Part shown: in pieces, positions 7,755 to 16,065 of the stretch
How the letters are laid out: each line of letters begins with the position of its first letter
How positions within the stretch are numbered: position 1 is the stretch's first letter
NCBI RefSeq assembly: GCF_000485595.1
Contig: NW_014577442.1
Span: 64,426 to 86,784 of the forward strand
Source: Priapulus caudatus
Lineage: Eukaryota; Priapulida; Priapulimorpha; Priapulimorphida; Priapulidae
Length of the DNA: 22,359 bases
Direction: 5' to 3'
Translations under genes and position numbers: made by a program
The notes under the pieces: model-generated
What the model was told of the DNA's origin: nothing
The model's input: only the letters and a program-made list of their open reading frames with translations
Database searches by the model: none

Positions 7755-10700
7755 CTGAAAAAATAGTTGGTAATGCTAGTGAATATGATAGTAACTGAAT
7801 GTGAATGTGATAGCGATAAAGCTGCAATAGCAAAATCACAACAACTGATATTTTCTACAACACTGGGCATGTGGTATGGGAGTAAAAACCATGATTAACA
7901 TGAAGCGAGAACAGTTTAATATCTAAAAAACAATTTCATTAATTCAAAAAAAGAACTTTATGTCTCTACCCAGTTGGGATCCAGCAAGAACTTGTTTCGC
8001 TCCTCTTCTACATTAATGATAGCTCCCCTCTTCTTCTGCTGCTGAAATAGTGCTGCCATCTGCTGCTGCAATTCAACAACTTCAGGACTTGGCTCAAATG
8101 AGACCTTCTCAAGACTGCTAACAGGTGGCGGAGCAGATTTGAGCAGAGGGAGATTGAAGGTTATCTCTACGCGACATACTGGGCAAAGCACCTGGAAAAT
8201 AAATTTTTTCCATGTTAGCCCATTCTTAGATATCAATGATGAATCATGATGAGACACTTCATGTAGATAATGTATCAATTCATAGAATAAGGTTGCTCGA
8301 AATGTTTGTGAGTAAATATACATCCACACATAGACCTATTAAAAACCATAGCGCAATATAATGTTAATGAAATAGCACCCTCCAATAAACTATTGCCAAA
8401 AGGTTCTGTTACAATTTTATAGGAGTAGTACAATTACTGCTATCACTTGATAAATCATAACAGCTATCCTTGAATAAAGTGGAACTCGGTTGTCTCACTC
8501 ACACAGGGTTTCGTACTCTCAGCTAAGGCAGTTGCAGTTGACTTTTCCCGCTGAGCAATCTTCTGCTCTGCTAGGCTGTGCTCCACATACCTACAATAAA
8601 CAATGGCTGTATAAGCCATCAGAGAGCAACTGCTATCACCGGAAAACCTCACGAGATTAAAAAGTGATAAACATAAATATACCAGTGATCTTATAGATTT
8701 CATGTAAGTCTCTGATGTCTTACTATTAAACAGACTTGCTATTCTACTGCTTTGTGATCTTACATGCAAATGCACCCACTATGTGGCATGGCACCACCAT
8801 TCTCACCACCCTCAATTTCAGCTCATATTGTCGCTATTCGATACCCGTTTCTACCATTTCGCGTATTGCCAGCCAAGTACAAAACCAGTTATCCACAGGT
8901 TCATAGGTTACATACGGGTACTTATGAAGAACTGTGAAAGATGACATGCATCTAAACAGGGGAATTGCTCTGACCTGTGATTGGAGGATAAAAATAGAAT
9001 TCGTGACGTTTTATTTCACCGACCATAGCCGCACCTTGAGCCGCACGTATATTAGCCTATGAGCGATACCGCGCGAGCATAATTGCTTATTAATTAGACT
9101 AATCGTGCCTCAAGAAACTCAAAATTTACAGAGATTATAGCTAAGACATGTATCTATAATAGCTAGAAGTTATAGAAATGGTAACTCAAATCGTTCGCAC
9201 CATATGATAGTTAGTACACTTTCCTAGCTCAGCGAATGCAGCGGAGTATGAAAAATGAAAATGAAACGTCACGAATTCTATTTTTATCCTCCAAAAATGG
9301 AAAAGTGGGCGGGGTCTATTTTTATCCTCCAATCACAGGTCGGAGCAATTCCTCTGTTTAGATGCATGTGAAAGGTGGTCACCTTCCCAGGCAGTACTGA
9401 TGGAAGTGGTGATAGCATTCAGTTTTTGTGAAGACATCAGCCTCTTCAAAAAGCTCCAGGCAGATGGAACATTCCCCGTGCGGAATGTTCTGGTCTGTCA
9501 GATCATCTTTCACATACTACCAAAAACGTAAAGAAAAAGATGTACACTGGATATGAGTATAAAAACAGTAATGGCATCTTTGCAATTCAACGACTAATCT
9601 AAGAAAATTTTCTCATGAAATACCTAACCACGCAAGTTAAAACTATCAATGTTGTAATAACTATAGCAGTTGATGATCCTACCTCAATGATCTCATATAG
9701 CATTGGCACACCAATACGTGCTGTAGCCAATGCTGCGATGTCAATCTCCAGCCTAGTGAATAAATTAGTGTGTTAGTCATCCCACGAAACATCATGGCTT
9801 CATCTAATATATATTTGAGTTCGTATGTATGTATGTATCTATGTATCTATGTATCTTCCCTATAGGCGGCCAAACCGCCCAAGCGATCTGGATGCAATTT
9901 TCACAGGGCCATCTCTTATACCCCGGGCGTGTTCGTAGCTGAAAAAAACCTGTCAAACCGTCAAACTCGCCGAAAAATCCGTGAAAAACCCCTCAATTCC
10001 GCAATCTTCACACAATGTCAGCACAGCCTATGGCTATTGATTTTCTTGCCCTCACCTCATGATCTCATCAGCTGCTGGTATTGTGAAACCGAAACGGAAA
10101 TCGAAACTAAAACAGAGCATAACCACGGCCAGTTCAGAGGTACTACTCACTCTCAGTTCAGAGTTTCGGTTCAGATGCTACGATCTCAGAATGCATTGTA
10201 CCATTCCAAAGCTATGCATTTTCTGATTCAATACAAAAATTTCTTAATTNNNNNNNNNNNNNNNNNNNNNNNNNNNNNNNNNNNNNNNNNNNNNNNNNNN
10301 NNNNNNNNNNNNNNNNNNNNNNNNNNNNNNNNNNNNNNNNNNNNNNNNNNNNNNNNNNNNNNNNNNNNNNNNNNNNNNNNNNNNNNNNNNNNNNNNNNNN
10401 NNNNNNNNNNNNNNNNNNNNNNNNNNNNNNNNNNNNNNNNNNNNNNNNNNNNNNNNNNNNNNNNNNNNNNNNNNNNNNNNNNNNNNNNNNNNNNNNNNNN
10501 NNNNNNNNNNNNNNNNNNNNNNNNNNNNNNNNNNNNNNNNNNNNNNNNNNNNNNNNNNNNNNNNNNNNNNNNNNNNNNNNNNNNNNNNNNNNNNNNNNNN
10601 NNNNNNNNNNNNNNNNNNNNNNNNNNNNNNNNNNNNNNNNNNNNNNNNNNNNNNNNNNNNNNNNNNNNNNNNNNNNNNNNNNNNNNNNNNNNNNCAGTTT

Positions 10701-13082
10701 CTCCACATGCTTATTATCTTATTAGCCCGCTTTTTAAATATTGATATTGGGTGCAATGTCATTGTCCATGTTTACCCAATGTTCCTACTGTGTCCCATTA
10801 TTAGTATAGTAGTATGAATTAGTAGCACGATTTTACCCAGCGCAGCGGGTACCCGCAGCTAGTGTTATATATATATGTAGGGTATAGATATCAAGAGAAG
10901 ATAACCATTCCACAATTTAAGCAAAAAATCTTATATTATATGCAAATGAAACATGAGTTGATATTGTGTCGATTTTGTCTATACGACATTCCTAGGCTGA
11001 GATCTTGACTTGCATTCATCGTTATTTGGGTGTTAGGATAGAGTGCAAATCAGGTTTAACTCATCAATTTTGTACTGAAACTTTACATTTACAATAGAAT
11101 AATTTTCAGTGTAATTAAAATGGTTTGGCTGTACACTCAAAATCCTTCATGAAGCAAACTTAAATAAAAACTTATATACCTTTTTAAGACATCCTCAGCA
11201 AGACCTCTTGGTGACTGTAACCTTACTTCTGCTGGCACATCAGGATACTATGACAGATGAACATGCAGTTAAAAGAAAATTTAAAAACTACAATAAACGA
11301 AAAAAGTTATGGGAGGTCCAGGCATGGGCAAGAGATAAAATATTCGTAGAGGGGCTTTGTGGAAGTTACCCTTAACAATATTGGTTCCAAATACAAATGT
11401 CAAAAGTGCTAAGTGGCAGCAGGGGTTTGCCCCCACAGAAAACTTGCTCAATTTAGAATGCCAAATATGGCATTTTCAAGGGTTTCTCTGGATAACCGAT
11501 GGCTAACCCTTGCCTATGATGTACTTAGTAAGTTTCGAGAAACTACAGCAACATATTTTTTACAGTGTAATTTTTAACCCTTAGAAGATACAGAAATAGC
11601 AGGAACTTTTACTTTGAATTTACTTTTAACATAAACATATTGTAATGTTACAAAACTGCAGTTCTATTATGTAACATAGAGATACACTATACGCCTTCGA
11701 CCATCATTCCCCATCAACAACCCCCCTCCAATTAATACAATAGTTAAATAGGTATATGGCTCCTTCAATTCATACCTGTTGTGGTAGTTCAATAACCAGC
11801 ATGACTGTGACGTATTGCAAGTCCACATTATCTGCTGTAGCGGGGTGCAGTTGAATCCTTACTCGTTTTGGTCGGCCACTGGATAAAATTGATTGCTGAC
11901 TTTATATTGCTATTCACAAATCAAACCAGTTAGCAGTTAGAATGTCGTTGCATTGACATATATAGGTTCATATAACATTCCACCTCGCAAAATTACTATA
12001 TATACTAATCTGTCTGGATCTGTTGTTAAAATAGTAGGTGATCTATTACTGATCCTGAGGCAAAAACTGGTTGGGACTGATTAGTACTGATATCAAATCA
12101 GACAGCATATGATTACACTTATCTAGCATTATGCAACTGGTCATTCATCTGAAAACGCACAGCTTGATGAGAATAGTTTAATTACTCAGCTTCTGGATGC
12201 TAGTTTGACTGATTTAATTCAGTAGCGCAAAGCAGTTTGCAGCTACAACAGTGTTCAAATACACTGTACAATGTCACCTCCCCACCCTTAGCTCTAGTAC
12301 TATAGCCCACATACAGTTGCTGCAGGGCTATAGAACATTCTATTACGAATGCTAGGGACCTATTTATTCATGGTTACTCGCGGCTATAAAACGTCTGTGG
12401 TAGGCAATTAATGCCTCTTATCCGAAGTGAATATTTCTCAAGTTATATCAGCTACTAAAATTTAACTTCTAACTCGTTGAAATGGTCTGCTTGCGGTATT
12501 TCTTGTAAACGAACATTATTTACGAACTTCAAACGACCATTTTTGGTGGTGCTGCAGCAGCACCAGTCAGCAATTAAGTTGGTCCCTAGCATTCGTAATA
12601 GAATGTTCTATAGCCCTGCGGCAACTGTACGTGGGCTATAGTACTAGAGCTACATGCACCACCCTAACCTTTCATCAGTGTTAACCTCTAGCTCGTGTAT
12701 GTATATTGCTTGAAGGGTCTCAACTTCATCAAGGACACTATGATGCAAAGAAAGCAAGTATGTATTTTAAACACGCACGAATATATAAATTACAATCCAT
12801 GCATGTAGTCAAACATCCGACTCCATCAATGACTTTACTACTAGTCTAGAGTTAGAATTTGACAATAATAATATACGATTTTGCAATGTAAATTGTAATA
12901 ACTTCAAACTTGATCAATTATTTATTCAGTTCATCAACATCATTCTACCTACTAAGTTATAAACGAAACGTTTTTGCTAATATAATTCATGTAATTTAAA
13001 AGCACTAATGGGATCATGCACCTAGTTTTAAGTACCTATCTTCAACATTTACTGAAGGAACACGTAACCTGTAAGCTGCCAT
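6600..13082 (-). CDS. RNF25: RNF25-like RWD-RING E3 ubiquitin-protein ligase (nine-exon model)
   Basis: The exons join as 13082-13069, 12737-12669, 11878-11776, 11247-11180, 9752-9683, 9516-9383, 8590-8503, 8191-7970 and 7754-6600, for 1923 nt and 640 residues. An RWD domain occupies roughly residues 6-120 (EVETLQAIY, LHPATA, YPDVPAEVRL, SPRGL). The RING has C124, C127, C142, H144, H147, C150, a 34-residue loop, then C185 and C188 (CPVC). The post-RING signature KKRGAIINVEEERNKFLL (about 235-252) follows. All of these match vertebrate RNF25 as I remember it, in order and almost without gaps. RNF25 is a ubiquitin ligase. Published work places it in stalled-ribosome quality control with RNF14 and GCN1, and its RWD domain is the likely GCN1-type contact. 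The tail (257-640) is much longer than the vertebrate one (whole human protein about 459 residues) and is disordered, with RG/RGG patches. Exon 1 is the least certain part. Confidence 0.93.
7003..7098 (-). repeat. in-frame 24-bp tandem repeat inside RNF25 exon 9 (4 copies)
   Basis: Four copies of a 24-bp unit (plus-strand core GTGGCGCCATCGTG) code on the minus strand for HDGATAAR four times, one with Ser for Ala. The unit is a multiple of three, so copy number can vary without a frameshift. Copies differ by only one to three bases, which suggests recent expansion. Confidence 0.93.
7970..8191 (-). CDS. RNF25: RNF25 exon 8, last RING ligands and post-RING helix
   Basis: The exon starts VLCPVCRVEITF, giving C185 and C188. 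Next is a proline-containing linker, a Gln-rich helix, and KKRGAIINVEEERNKFLLDP, which is the best conserved block outside the RING. The acceptor is TTTATTTTCCAG|G and the donor TGG|GTAGAG. Without splicing, the frame continues VET and stops at 7958-7960. Confidence 0.95.
8503..8590 (-). CDS. RNF25: RNF25 exon 7, long RING loop
   Basis: The exon encodes YVEHSLAEQKIAQREKSTAT followed by ALAESTKPC. It is the charged insertion between the two halves of the RING that is typical of RNF25. The acceptor is TTTATTGTAG|G and the donor TGT|GTGAGT, a near-perfect consensus. Reading through this donor would add VSETTEFHFIQG and stop, losing the last two zinc ligands. Confidence 0.9.
8941..9367. mobile_element. 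MITE in RNF25 intron 6
   Basis: The left arm (about 8944-9016) and right arm (about 9259-9367) are reverse complements, starting from CATGCATCTAAACAG, with a few substitutions. The right arm carries 38 extra bases made by a repeat of TCTATTTTTATCCTCC (9277-9292 and 9315-9330). GTGAAAG lies on both sides (8934-8940 and 9368-9374) and may be the target duplication, though the left end has about five unmatched bases so the exact border is uncertain. The centre does not code. The superfamily is not identifiable by eye. Confidence 0.85.
9383..9516 (-). CDS. RNF25: RNF25 exon 6, first half of RING finger
   Basis: The exon encodes YVKDDLTDQNIPHGECSICL, then a stretch ending CYHHFHQYCLG. It supplies six of the eight zinc ligands: C124, C127, C142, H144, H147 and C150. 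LTDQNIPHGEC and the CYHxFHxxC block closely follow vertebrate RNF25. The acceptor is TTTTTGGTAG|TAT and the donor GGAAG|GTGACC. A MITE lies immediately downstream in the intron. Confidence 0.95.
9683..9752 (-). CDS. RNF25: RNF25 exon 5, C-terminal RWD helix
   Basis: The exon encodes LEIDIAALATARIGVPMLYE followed by IIE. MLYEIIE corresponds to the MLYELIE of vertebrate RNF25. The acceptor is TTCACTAG|G and the donor GAG|GTAGGA. The intron before it (11179-9753) holds the Helitron-like element and the N gap. No residues appear to be missing between exons 4 and 5, so the gap probably hides no exon. Confidence 0.93.
9803..10862 (+). mobile_element. non-autonomous Helitron-like element in RNF25 intron 4, interrupted by the assembly gap
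   Basis: The left end is A|TCTAATATATATTTGAG (TC at 9803), followed by a (GTAT)n tract and GGCGGCCAAACCGCC, then GATCTGGATGCAATTTTC and CCCCGGGCGTGTTCGTAG. The right end has a stem-loop, TACCCAGCGCAGCGGGTA (10834-10851), then CCGCAGCTAG and a flanking T. A 5' TC, a 3' hairpin followed by CTAG, and insertion between A and T are the Helitron hallmarks. The order of internal motifs (CCAAACxxC, GATxTGGATG, CCCGGG) resembles Helitrons known from insects and other invertebrates. The 5' border could instead be the TCTTCCC at 9854. No helicase is visible, but 445 bases are unknown. Confidence 0.7.
10250..10694. other. assembly gap (445 N)
   Basis: The bases are unknown. The gap lies inside the Helitron-like element within RNF25 intron 4. 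Frames running through it have no meaning. Confidence 1.
11180..11247 (-). CDS. RNF25: RNF25 exon 4, RWD YPxxxP motif
   Basis: The exon encodes YPDVPAEVRLQSPRGLAEDV plus LK and two bases of an Arg codon. YPxxxP is the hallmark turn of RWD domains and SPRGL matches the RNF25 NPRGL. The acceptor is CTGTCATAG|TAT and the donor AAAG|GTATAT. Confidence 0.93.
11776..11878 (-). CDS. RNF25: RNF25 exon 3, central RWD strands
   Basis: The exon encodes GRPKRVRIQLHPATADNVDL followed by QYVTVMLVIELPQQ. LHPATA and QYV match vertebrate RNF25. The acceptor is TTTTATCCAG|T and the donor CAG|GTATGA. The intron towards exon 2 contains the MITE at 12291-12650. Confidence 0.93.
12291..12650. mobile_element. TA-flanked MITE in RNF25 intron 2
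   Basis: The 70-bp arms 12291-12360 and 12581-12650 are reverse complements with only two mismatches. They begin GCTCTAGTACTATAGCCCAC and end internally at CTAGGGACC. TA flanks both sides (12289-12290 and 12651-12652), a duplication typical of Tc1/mariner-type insertion. The 220-bp centre is non-coding and contains a GGTGCTG..CAGCACC palindrome. The high arm identity points to a fairly recent insertion. Confidence 0.92.
12669..12737 (-). CDS. RNF25: RNF25 exon 2, start of RWD domain
   Basis: The exon encodes VLDEVETLQAIYIHELEV and a few further residues. The EVExLxxIY pattern is the RWD signature helix start. The acceptor is TTTGCATCATAG|T and the donor AG|GTTAGG, a non-consensus +3. It starts and ends in split codons that both complete to Ser. 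Confidence 0.88.
13069..13082 (-). CDS. RNF25: RNF25 exon 1 (14-nt coding, start codon, tentative)
   Basis: ATG GCA GCT TAC AG encodes MAAY and the first two bases of a Ser codon. The start context is AATATGG (A at -3, G at +4), which is good for an animal start. The two leftover bases match the phase needed by exon 2, and the peptide joins as MAAYSVLDEVE, close to the MAAS...WVLPSEVE start I recall for vertebrate RNF25. The donor is AG|GTTACG, which is weaker than the consensus. An upstream alternative first exon cannot be excluded. Confidence 0.5.
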
Positions 13083-13280
13083 ATTGGTTGTTAGGAAAAT
13101 CTGGAATATATTGCGCAACGGTATTTATCATTTCATGCACTATTCTATACACTAGAAAATAATATATACTACCGAATATATTACATTATGAGCTTTATAA
13201 ATAACAGAACAACATCAGGGACATTAGGAATTACAAAATTAAATGGCAAAAATTAAACGTAAAACAATTTTCCCACAGTA
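13083..13280. other. region upstream of RNF25 exon 1; no promoter motif recognised
   Basis: The 5' UTR and promoter of RNF25 should lie here if exon 1 is right. I see no convincing TATA box or initiator, and the sequence is AT-rich. Confidence 0.4.
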
Positions 13281-13407
13281 GGATTCGAACCTATATAGAT
13301 CTGTGTTCCCGCCTCCATAGCCGTATAAAGAGAGCTTATCTATATTATTATGAATAATTATTATATTATTCACTCCTGACATTATAGATAACTCTCTATA
13401 TACGGCT
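13281..13407 (-). repeat. foldback with adjoining tRNA B-box-like motif
   Basis: AGCCGTATAAAGAGAGCTTATC (13319-13340 and beyond) pairs with 13383-13407, with one mismatch and one indel over about 25 bp around an AT-rich loop. Just outside, on the minus strand, GGTTCGAATCC (13291-13281) is a perfect tRNA B box, with a plausible T-arm around it. No A box or cloverleaf can be drawn. A tRNA-derived SINE or a decayed tRNA inside a foldback element are both possible. Confidence 0.5.
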
Positions 13408-14059
13408 CTGCTGGCTGCATGTATACGCAGCGGGGACCTTACATGCAAGATCCTCCTTCGATTTATATAGGTTTTATATTAGGTTTTGTTATATAGGTTT
13501 TGTTATATTAGATGTCTACTGATGGAATTTTATCATATAAATCTATGATAAGATAACCCCTCGATCTTCATTTTAAATGCATAATCTTTGCAAAATATGA
13601 TTCTTTTCGGGAGATATTGCGCATGCGCGCGCACTATTTCAGGCGTGCAGTACCGTCTGAAGAAAACTTCAAAACATTGCTGGCTGAGGGACAAAGGGGG
13701 TGGAGGACTGAGGAAAGGCGGCAGGGAGGATAGCGGGGGGCGGTAGAAAAAGAGCGAGGCTGGGCCAGGGACAGGGGAGGCAAGGGGAAGGACGCGAGAG
13801 CATCAAGTAGGTGTTTTGTACCCTACAGCTAGGCTAGGGCGCTCTCCTAATTACAAACACAGGTCTACTGATACAAATTTATTAGTGAAATCTATGCTGA
13901 GATACCCCCTTACCATATTAAATGCATATTCATCACAAAATATAACTCCTCTGGTGAGATATTGGGCATGCGCTAACACACTAACGTAGCCAGATTGTGT
14001 ACTGGCTGGTATACGCAGCAGGGACCTTACATGCAATGTATTCCTCCTATTTCTTAAGT
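13408..14059. repeat. tandem duplication, copy A (with nested half-repeat)
   Basis: The main unit, GATGTCTACTGATGG... (13511), recurs at 14060, a period of about 549 bp with scattered substitutions. Inside the unit a weaker second version starts near 13861 (AGGTCTACTGATACAAA), about 350 bp in, so the unit itself arose by duplication. The purine-rich strip 13684-13795 has many G-runs. A leading block (GTATACGCAGC, GGGACCTTACATGCAA at about 13420-13447) recurs at about 14008-14036, at the A/B junction. There is no coding potential. Confidence 0.9.
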
Positions 14060-14554
14060 GATGTCTACTGATGGAATGTTATCATATAAATCTATGCTAG
14101 GATAACTCCTCTTCATTTTAAATGCATAATCTTTGCTAAATATGATTCTGCTCGGGAGATATTGCGCATGCGCGCGCACCGTTTCAGGCGGGCAGTACCG
14201 TCTGAAGAAAACTTCAAAATATTGTTTGCTGAGTGAGAAAGGGGGTGGGAGACTGAGGAAAGGCGGCAGGGAAGATATCTGGGGCGGTAGAAGAAGAGCG
14301 AGGCTGGGCCAGGGACAGAGGAGGCAAGGGGAAGGACGCGAGGGCATCAAGTAGGTGTTTGGTACCCTACAGCTAGGCTAGGGCGCTCTCCTAATTATAA
14401 ACACAGGTATACTGATACAAATTTATTAGTGAAATCTATGCTGAGATACCCCCTTACCATATTAAATGCATATTCATCACAAAATATAATTTCTCTGGTG
14501 AGATATTGCGCATGTGCTAGCACACTAACGTAGCCAGATTGTGTACTGGCTGGC
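14060..14554. repeat. tandem duplication, copy B
   Basis: Copy B follows copy A closely, including the GCGCATGCGCGCGCAC core, GTACCGTCTGAAGAAAACTTC, the purine-rich strip (about 14233-14343) and the nested half-repeat (about 14405). It ends at TGTGTACTGGCTGG and lacks the final ~53 bp of copy A. Open frames across the strip on either strand are by-products of its composition. Confidence 0.9.
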
Positions 14555-14786
14555 AGCCTCTACTGACTTGGCCATTTCGTACAGAGAAAAAATTCACTTG
14601 CAAGATGACCGCGTGCGCGGACACGCGCGGAACGCACGCATGCACGCATACGCGGCTCTCATTCCATGTTTAAACAGACTGAACCTTGTTTCTGCGATCA
14701 TGTTTGGACACGTGCGAGCATGTGACGTTTTTCGTAACGTACGTTTCCTTCGTGCGTAACATCAAGATAGGATCATACTGCTCATA

Positions 14787-15048
14787 GGGTCTATGTCCCC
14801 CAGAGTACTGCCGTAACGTACCCTGGGTACGGTCCGGTATACCGGAATGTACCCTGGTAACTATCTGATATGGTTAGGGTTAGGGTTAGGGTTAGGGTTA
14901 GGATTAGGGTTAGGGTTAGGGTTAGGGTTAGGGAGTAGGCGTAGGCGACTCCCTAGACTCGTTTAGTGGAGTAGGCGAGTACGGTCCGGCATTTAGATAA
15001 GGCTCCAGGCGTACGTTTCCGGCAGTACCCTATGGCGGACATAGACCC
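14787..15048. mobile_element. inverted-repeat element enclosing a telomere-like tract
   Basis: GGGTCTATGTCC (14787-14798) and its exact reverse complement (15037-15048) bound the element. Pairing continues inward imperfectly (CCA..GTACTGCCG..AACGTAC against the opposite arm), and a further copy of GTACGGTCCGG appears on each side in inverted orientation. The TTAGGG tract lies between the arms. This looks like a foldback or MITE that carries telomere repeats, or two inverted copies of a subtelomere-like unit. No target duplication is certain; CTCA near both ends is a weak candidate. Confidence 0.7.
14874..14933 (+). repeat. interstitial telomere-like repeat (TTAGGG)10
   Basis: Ten hexamers span 60 bp, one of them TTAGGA. 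TTAGGG is the animal telomere repeat. The tract is internal to the window, with several kilobases on each side. It is too short and too well flanked to be a chromosome end in this assembly. Confidence 0.97.
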
Positions 15049-15204
15049 CTCAGCGATAAATTCTTGTTAAGTGCTTATGTTCTCTCACGTTATACTATAT
15101 ATCTGCAACCGGGATACCCGGCGTTTTGCCGGGGAAATCAGTGGGCGGTGTACTCAGCTGGTGACCGCGCCTTGGTGCAAAGGAAAATACCCCCAAAATC
15201 TAAC
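15049..15204. other. spacer between repeats
   Basis: I recognise no gene. It has a small CCGGCGTTTTGCCGG hairpin near 15118-15132. Confidence 0.4.
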
Positions 15205-15525
15205 TACTCTATCTATCCATCACTCCATCCATGCATCACATCCATCCATCCGCATTCATTGCCATGCATCCACAATCCCATCGCGCCGCATCCCATCCCA
15301 TTTCCCATCCCATCCATCCCATCTCATCACATGTCCAGCCTGCATCCCATGCCAATGCATGCCACTCCTGATGCCATCCATCCATCCCCTCCATCATCCC
15401 ATCCCATCCCATCCATGCATCCGCACCGCCTCCCATTCCCATCCCATACCTCCCATGCCTTTCCCCGCCTCCCATTGCCCATTCCATGCCATCCCATCGG
15501 CCATCCATCACCATCCCATCTCAAA
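15205..15525. repeat. degenerate CATCC/CCATCCCAT microsatellite
   Basis: Runs of CATCC, CCCATC and CATGC make the plus strand C-rich and the minus strand GATGG-rich. Long His/Pro/Ser or Trp/Gly/Met frames on either strand are low-complexity artefacts. Confidence 0.93.
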
Positions 15526-16065
15526 CAGTGAAAATAATAAGAAATAAAAAGATAAAACATTAAAATAAAAATAATTAAATAAACTAAAAAGAACAGTGTT
15601 ATTTTATGTGGAATTAGTGTCATTAAAGTGTCAAAATTTTTTTAGAGCATAAGTTTAAGATCTTTTCCTCAAACCGCGAATCAGGTGTAGCAGACGGATG
15701 GTGCTTACTGATGAGCCCACCTGCGCTATTACGTTTAATACACCATGGATTCAGACTGATAGTGCATTCGTGTGTATGGATCGCGTTGAGTTGCCGTTCG
15801 TGCTTATTGGATTTCAAGTGGAATTGCTTTTTTTGTCTTATATGAGATATGTGTTTTTGGATGATCTATGTGTATGTTACATAGTGTTCATAGTTTCTGA
15901 CGCTCGCAGGATGCATTCGCTGCAATACATCGTCGTGCACCATAAGGGTGACACTGAGTGTAGTAGCGCCATGGTGCAGCTTGAATCTCTGGACATAGTG
16001 ACATAATGTCATATATATTCTGTTTTAGTGTCTGTAGAATCCGTGTGCGGATTACTCACTGCTCG
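15526..16065 (+). other. AT-rich stretch with an unrecognised 102-codon open frame
   Basis: After an A-rich part (15526-15660), an open frame runs 15698-16006 with a normal amino-acid mix and a hydrophobic central segment (roughly residues 34-67). I recognise no domain, signal peptide or splice partner, and its end runs into the satellite. It could be an exon fragment or chance. I did not call a gene. Confidence 0.3.

Noticed and set aside
6843-7766. Long plus-strand frames opposite RNF25 exon 9
   Set aside because: They are antisense shadows of a GC-rich, stop-poor coding exon. The minus frame joins conserved RNF25 exons and has the expected splice signals.
9929-10762. Open frames of 164-271 codons across the gap
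   Set aside because: They consist mostly of unknown bases and have no supported coding sequence.
14874-14933. A true chromosome end
   Set aside because: The tract is 60 bp long and flanked on both sides by several kilobases of sequence and by inverted arms.
15064-15623. His/Pro/Ser and Trp/Gly/Met frames on both strands
   Set aside because: They are products of the CATCC repeat.
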